DNA from: Diatrype stigma
Lineage: Eukaryota; Ascomycota; Sordariomycetes; Xylariales; Diatrypaceae
Assembly (NCBI GenBank): GCA_022225965.2
Contig: JAKJXP020000105.1
Coordinates: forward strand, 7,164 to 71,163
Direction of reading: 5' to 3'
Length of the DNA: 64,000 bases
Notes under the pieces: generated by a model
Told to the model about the DNA's origin: nothing
What the model saw: the letters and a program-made list of their open reading frames with translations, nothing else
The model's database searches: none
In this document: piece by piece, positions 58,213 to 64,000 of the stretch
Layout of the letters: every line of letters starts with the position of its first letter
Numbering within the stretch: position 1 is the first letter of the stretch
Program-made: the position numbers and the translations under genes

Positions 58213-59486
58213 AGACGTTTCCTTGAAGGTAGTGACTTTGAACTACTACAGGATAAAAAAGTCGCGGAGGCCTATGCGCATGGCACGGATTAAGTGCTAG
58301 TAGAATACAATCGCATGCAGTAAAATCTATGCACCAGCCCTGCAACAAATGGTGAAGTCCCTGACGTGGTAGATAATACGTAGCATGCGCATACGGTGAA
58401 GACAAGACTGTGGGATTCAGTTGGGAAGTCGACAGCATCATTTCCTGCCGAACGCTCCCCGCCCCGCCCCCGCCCCCTTTTCTGAAATGAAGCAAGTTTT
58501 GGTGAACCCGACCAGACACACAAAACAAGTGCGATCGTCGATTAATCACCCAAAGGTCTTCAGGAGCACGCAGGTTTCGACGCATTACCTACTTATCACT
58601 TCAAACGGGGTGAATGAAAGGCAATTCAGAGCTCGTAACGGTGTGTATGGATAGGGTGGGATGATAGCTCCCATGTGTCAGTGTGGCGTTCAGAGTGTCT
58701 CAGACAATATGCAGGTCGCAGGAGAGTTTCCCCGCAAAGGTAGTTGCTGACGATTCCTCCTCGGACACTCAACGTGGTAACACGGAGATGTCTCTTTATG
58801 ATCCTTGTCACTCGGCAGGCCAGGTCAGCCAGCCACCCATCCGTCGACGGCGGGGACGGCGCACGCGGCCCGATCCGAGGCCTGGCCTTGCAGCGTAGTA
58901 TTCGGTCAGGTCGACACACATGCATGCATAGTCGGATCTATAAATGCCTGTGAAGCACTTACATATGTTCGTAGACGCGGCGTCTACCTAGGTACATCTG
59001 AACGCCAGTGGGATCAATTTACGACCTGGTTGAAGAGTTCAGCAACAGTAAGAACCCAATATTGCAACTACAGGTAGCATGAAGCCGCCCAAGAGTACAT
59101 TGTCGATGGCATTCCGAATGGCCAAGTGAATAAATACATGAACAAAACCTCGCTAGACATGAGGAAGAGAGTAACGCCTATACACTGATTGATCCCTTAT
59201 CGTACCGCTAATCAGCCAGGCCGCCAGGTGGCGGGAGGGGAGTGCCGCGAGCCAACGATGACGGAGGTGAAGGCATATTTGTAAGTAGGTATGTATGTAC
59301 ACGCCAAAGACACCAGAAGGAGGCCAAGAAGGGCAGAAACTGTAGGGATATGCGTTGACCCGACTCGAAGATAGGGAAACATAAACAAACAACACACTGC
59401 CTCGTAATTAGCTATTCCTGCTCATCAGTTAAGTCGTCCACCCATTCGCCCTTCACTCCTCACCCCTCGCTCATCCGTCATACGGG
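58213..59486. other. Convergent intergenic region
   Basis: Between member B (+) and the Zn2Cys6 gene (-). Contains a G-poor CCCCGCCCC tract (about 58457-58482) and a perfect TACCTAGGTA at 58985-58994. No gene supported. Confidence 0.5.
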
Positions 59487-62400
59487 TCAGCCAGTGCCGA
59501 GAAACCCCCCATTCGCGACAGCGAACTCATGCTGGTAATTGCGAAGGCTAGCCCAGCATTGCAGCTCCTCCTCCTCATCACGGGCCGTCATGGTATTCGG
59601 AACTCCCGAAGCCCCCGAGCCCGAAGCCACGGAAGCGGCCGAAGCACCACCCGTCTTCTCCAACCGCATGAGGATATCGAGGAACTTAGCCAGGTACTCC
59701 TCGGCTTGGACGGCGACGGGGCCCTTACGCTCGGGAGCGTCGTTGAGCAGCGTGCTGGCCACCTGCCGGATCTTGTAGATGATGGAGCCCCCGTTCGGTT
59801 CCAGGTTGCGCTGGCTGATCGAAGTCAGCACCGTCAGAAGGTTGCGCACAATGAGCTCGCGCTCGCTCGCCACCATGGCGTCCCGCTCGTCCTTGAGGTC
59901 GCCTTCAATGCCATCGCCATCATTGCAGCCATTGCCGTTGGCATTAGCGGCATCGGCGTCGACATTGTCCTCCTCAGCATTGGCTCTCCCCTCAGCCTTG
60001 CGGCGCTGGCGCTCCGCATCCCGCAGGTTGAGGTAGCGCTCGACGAAGTAAGAGCGCGTAGCCAGGCTCGACGCGTAAATGTTCGCCTTCTGGATCTCGA
60101 ACTGGAGCTGGCGGCGGCGCATGGGCTCCTCGGCAAAAGCACGGCGCACGTCGTCGGACGGCTGGGCGTCAGGAAACGCGGGCGGGTGATACTGCATGCC
60201 GGCGTAGTCAAATGAGGGCGGTTCGGGCTGGCCGGGCTCCGTTTTGACTTGGAGGTGGACCGGCAGATCCTCAGTGGCCTGCTTGGCTGAGCTGAGGCCG
60301 TTGCTCAATATATTCTTCTGGGCGCTCCAGTCGAAGAACTTCATACCATAGCACATGTCGACGCCGACGAGCTCATTCATGGTCGTGTAGACGCATATGT
60401 TTCTGTTGAATCCGGTAATCAGGCTGGGTATACCCTCCGGTTGCGGGAGGATCTGATCGGTATAGATGAATTCATCGTCAACTTCCACCGGCTGGTCAGG
60501 ATATTGTTCCTGGGATGTTGGAGGCGGCAACGGCAAATCGTTGATAGACGCGCCCAATTGTGTCATTGACCTGTCAGGGTGTCAGCAAACATTCACTCAT
60601 AATGTCGAGTATTACACCAAGAGGCAACTGTACTTACCGAACACCAGCCACGATCACCCAGAATATGCGTTTAGTCATCTGGTCTTTTATGTGATCCACT
60701 GGCTTGTTGCTCGGGACCCCAAACGATGAGGTAATGTCGCTTCCGGGAGCTCCTGGTGTGAAACCCTTGTTCCTGTGCACGCTTACTTCCCGCACGAAAG
60801 TCATGGTTTCAGCCATGAAGCGCTTGCAAGGCTTCCATCGAAGAGTGTATGCCGCGGTAAGGCCGAGGAGATAACTCGTCGCCGCATCTTCAACCGTCAT
60901 TTCTTCGGCGGCCATAAAAAGGGGTCCCCGAGCCTCTAAGGCAACATCCCGACATCGCTCAATCATGGTAATTGATGTGGGGAACAGATCGGTGCTGTGC
61001 TGAGCCTTTAGGTGGGATCGAGCACTACGAGGGAAAGAGGCAACTAGGATGCCTATCATGCTGGCAAGCAGGGCCAAGAACTTTCGGCTCGTCCGATCTG
61101 CCCGTTCAAGAAAAGCCTGGCGGAAAGTAGGTTGATGGGGAAAGGGTATTAGAGGGTGGATATAAGTAAAATAGTCATCAACCAAAAGTTGCAATACGGG
61201 CCAGGGAGCAATTACCTCGGCGTACAAGGGGGTCTGCAGGGAGGGCTGTAGCGTAGGCTGGACGTCCTGCTGAGGGCTGAGAGAAGGCACCAGACTCGGG
61301 ATTGCATCGTGGCCGTCAACTCTGGTTCGCTTGGCGGCTCTTGCTGCCTCAGCGTGTTTATTCGGAGGCCCGCGACGCTTCATCTGGCGTTGGAAGGTAC
61401 ACTCAACATTGAGGTCTGCGCATGGCTTACAAGGGGGTCCGCTTTCATCACACTTCACCTTGCGCTGGCTACACATATCGCAGGCACGTCGGAGTCGTGT
61501 CACTTTCTGTGAGTTCGATGTTGGAGTTCCACCAGGTGAAGGTCCAGGGGCAATAGGCGAAACTGCATGACCGTGAGCCTGGCCGTGGGCATAATTGTGT
61601 GCCTGAGCCTGGGCTTGCGTGTGATGAGGATGTATATGCAAATCAAGGGGCGATGGCTGGTGTCCGTTGACTATATCGGCGGCGGCTTGAGCATAGTGGG
61701 AATCACTCATCTGCAATGTGGCCGACTGTGCATATTGTTGGGCCATGCGATTTGAGGTCGAACTTGTAATGGGCGATGGATCTGCCGAGGCGGCCTGCAA
61801 AGCTTGGAGGCCATGATGTGCGACAGCGCTGGCTGGAACTAGGGATCCAGGTAAGTGATAAGCTTCAGGTAATCCATCATACTCATTGGATTGGCGTTGT
61901 TGATCCTGCTTTTCGTATTTTTGCTGCTCCTCGCTGTGTTGGTGATCCTGCTGCTCGTAGGATTGGTGTTGATGGTCAGGCAGCAGAGATTCCTGGAGAG
62001 CGGCGACGGCAGCACTCGTGTCAGAGAACGGTTCATGTTCAGATGCAGATGCAGGTGCAGGTGCAGGTAGATGTGCAGCAGACTCAGACTCAGGCCCAGC
62101 TCCAGGTTCATGATTTGATTTTACATGGGCGGGGAGCGATGCAGGAGGCTCGGGTTCTGATTGTGGCTGTGGCTGTGGTTGTGGTTGTGTTTGTGAAAGT
62201 GGTTGCGATGGCAACTGTGATGGTGATTGCGATTGTGCATGGGTTTCTGGCTCTGTTGGAGAGGGTGGTGATGGCGCCACAGCAGCTACAGGAACTTCGG
62301 GTACAGGTGAAGGGGCAGATTCAAGTTCATGGCCAGCATTGTTTTCTGGTGGCGATTCTGGCTCAGTTGGCACGGACGGGGAGGAATCCCGGGCGGAAGC

Positions 62401-62496
62401 CGAAGCAGAAGCAAAAGCTGCTGCTGAAGCTGAAGCGGCCGATGCAGCAGCGGCGGCGGCGGCTGCATCCGCCGCTACGTCATCTAGCGAGCTCAT
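59487..62496 (-). CDS. Zn2Cys6 transcription factor with fungal_trans middle region
   Basis: Nuclear DNA-binding regulator. Exons complement 60638-62496 and 59487-60570 (67-nt intron, join CG|G) give 980 aa. The binuclear cluster reads CDMCSQRKVKC then DESGPPCKPCADLNVEC, with exact CX2CX6CX6CX2CX6C spacing. It is followed by a basic linker (KRRGPPNKHAEAARAAKRTR). A fungal_trans-type region begins near VDDYFTYIHPLIPFPHQPTF. Before the cluster, about 340 residues are low-complexity (Ala/Ser run, Gln-Pro dipeptide repeats, His/Gln-rich). A second low-complexity stretch (Asn/Asp/Gly) lies in exon 2. The target pathway cannot be assigned from the sequence. Long frames on the opposite strand result from the repeats. 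Confidence 0.88.
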
Positions 62497-64000
62497 CGTC
62501 GGGTGAATCTCGCGGCAAACGACGGCGAACCAGATGCGATGGACCCGACCACAGAGACTGGGGACTAGGACTGGGACTGGGACTGGAGACCGGGACTGGG
62601 GGGGAAGAGGCAGAACGTCGGTTGATTATCGCAGGCGGGCACGGAAGTAATTCGGCTGATGGGCGCGCGATGGATGGACGAAGCAGGTGCAGGTGGTAGA
62701 CAATCACAGGCAGGCAGGCAGATCTTCGGGCTGTTCAAGTTTGATGGAGAAATTTTTCTGTGTCTTGACTCTTGAATGGTGGAGAGTGAATTAGGTAATT
62801 AGCGGAAAGAACAATTGGCACTGACGCTCTGACCCCTCATTTCCTTTGGTAGGTACCGGTAACTTTGTATCGCTACTGTGCCTCTATTATTGCTACTGTG
62901 CCTCTGTAAGCCACAGCTCTAACGAATCGACGCCACACATGTCTATCGATTAGCTATCTCCCTCCCCCACTTGGACCCCTATTATCGGTACCGATTACTG
63001 CGTACAGTGAATATATATACAAGTACTTACCTACCTATGCAGCGTTACAAAAGTAGGTATCTGACGTTATTCTCCGACGTAACACACGTGGTAAACCACA
63101 GTGAATCGGTATTCTTAGTTAATACCATCGTGTCCTACTACTTGTCCTCATCTTCATTTAGGTATTCCAAACAATAACCAACTACATTCAATACTTCAAC
63201 ATCTTTGTCAACAGTATCCTTCAAGTTTGTCACTCCAAATCAAGTTATACCCCGCACATCGCAATGAGGCAGGCAGATTTCAGTAGCTTTGCCCTGATCA
63301 ACAACTGGCTTGTTTATGACTCTTAAGATCGCTTACTCGTTCTTTCGGAACCAGCAAGCAATACATATTGTCATGCGGTATGAGTTGCATATGATTCATA
63401 AGTGACTCTAAACCTCAGCTATACAGCCGAAGCTTCTAGTAACAGAGCAATGGGACGGTTCTAATCCTACCCACAGGCGGCAAGCTCTGATATGGCCATG
63501 CACGCTGCGTACTCAGCATGACACTGCCGGCAAACTACACGATGCACCAATGGAGCGAGCTGCTGTAGCTGTTTCTGGAAGCCACCGTACGCCGTATGCC
63601 GCAGCCGTACGCCGCCCTCAAACTCGTAGGCTGCAAATGGCGGAGGGTGGCCTTGCTGTTATGGCGCCACCCTCGTAGCGGAAGGTTCCTTGAGATGAAA
63701 CGAGTAATAGAGAGGCGGTCATGTGCATTTCGGGTGCCGGGTTACTGGGATGCACGGGTACCCTATCCGCCGCCTGTAAGTTCTGTAACATTATACGCCG
63801 GCGGCAGCGTGCCAGTGGGACTTCTATGGGGGCATAGGTTATGACTATCTTCGGGACGAGCCAGGCGCAAGCGCGGATAGGCGGGTTGGCGGGGTCGATC
63901 CTCAAGTCGGGGCCAGATTGACCAATTGTATACTGGTGTAAATATCTAGTCGGCTGACTACACCTCGGTCAACCCACCTACAATCATTAGACGGTATCGA
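62497..64000. other. Upstream region of the Zn2Cys6 gene to window end
   Basis: No gene is supported. A GGGACT repeat lies at about 62557-62600, close to the start codon. Beyond 63,550 the sequence becomes GC-richer, with CCGTACGCCG words (63585-63615), but no convincing ORF. Confidence 0.45.

Noticed and set aside
61776..62699. Plus-strand open frame of 307 codons
   Set aside because: Antisense shadow of the Gln/Ala/Pro-rich region of the Zn2Cys6 gene. It is repetitive with no domain.
1..64000. tRNA or rRNA genes
   Set aside because: I looked for T-loop (GGTTCRA) and B-box-like words on both strands and found none in a plausible cloverleaf. A covariance-model scan would be decisive.

Overview
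The window looks like nuclear DNA of a filamentous ascomycete (Pezizomycotina, probably Sordariomycetes; class is inference). Genes are split by short GT-AG introns of about 50-100 nt with CTAAC/CTGAC-like branch points. Plant-cell-wall enzymes (AA9 LPMO, GH45 endoglucanase) are present, as are fungus-specific families (Zn2Cys6 regulator, PTH11-like receptor). Two AT-rich islands show transition-only decay of the RIP type.

Layout. 0.7-2.7 kb (-): HPC2/ubinuclein-type HIR subunit. 7.2-8.7 kb (+): RPAP1/Rba50. 10.7-12.4 kb (-): VPS74/GOLPH3. 14.2-18.0 kb (+): glutamine-dependent NAD+ synthetase, in 23 modelled exons including one of 6 nt and one of 2 nt. 18.6-20.6 kb (+): class III aminotransferase. 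21.7-22.8 kb (+): divergent AA9 LPMO. 23.6-25.1 kb (+): intronless FAD monooxygenase. 26.7-34.0 kb (+): fungal membrane protein whose first intron holds a 4.86-kb RIP-decayed retroelement. 34.7-36.0 kb (-): ADH6/CAD-type alcohol dehydrogenase. 37.6-38.4 kb (+): GH45 endoglucanase. 39.7-42.0 kb (+): PTH11/rhodopsin-like receptor split by an 861-bp element with terminal inverted repeats. 43.1-44.9 kb (-): cysteine-synthase-like PLP enzyme fused to a rhodanese domain. 46.5-48.7 kb (+): MFS efflux transporter. 49.5-51.2 kb (+): secreted TAP-type serine peptidase. 51.5-53.7 kb (-): fungal C2H2-like protein with an apparent 1-nt frame slip. 55.0-55.9 kb (-) and 57.2-58.2 kb (+): a divergently transcribed pair of related proteins of unrecognised family. 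59.5-62.5 kb (-): Zn2Cys6 transcription factor.

How the parts relate. The left 18 kb is mostly housekeeping (chromatin, Pol II assembly, Golgi retention, NAD synthesis). The rest is accessory: redox and wall-degrading enzymes, membrane proteins, transporters and mobile-element debris. I see no PKS, NRPS or terpene core gene, so I do not call a biosynthetic cluster.

The most notable structure is the element at 27.68-32.54 kb. Its repeats are arranged A1-(RT/RNase H remnants)-B1-A2-B2, the split-direct-repeat layout of Ngaro/PAT-type tyrosine-recombinase retroelements. It sits inside an intron that would be 107 nt without it, and the host gene's exons remain open (761 aa). All exon joins were inferred by eye from frame, splice signals and family conservation; where I give a length in aa, the exon lengths sum to a whole number of codons.
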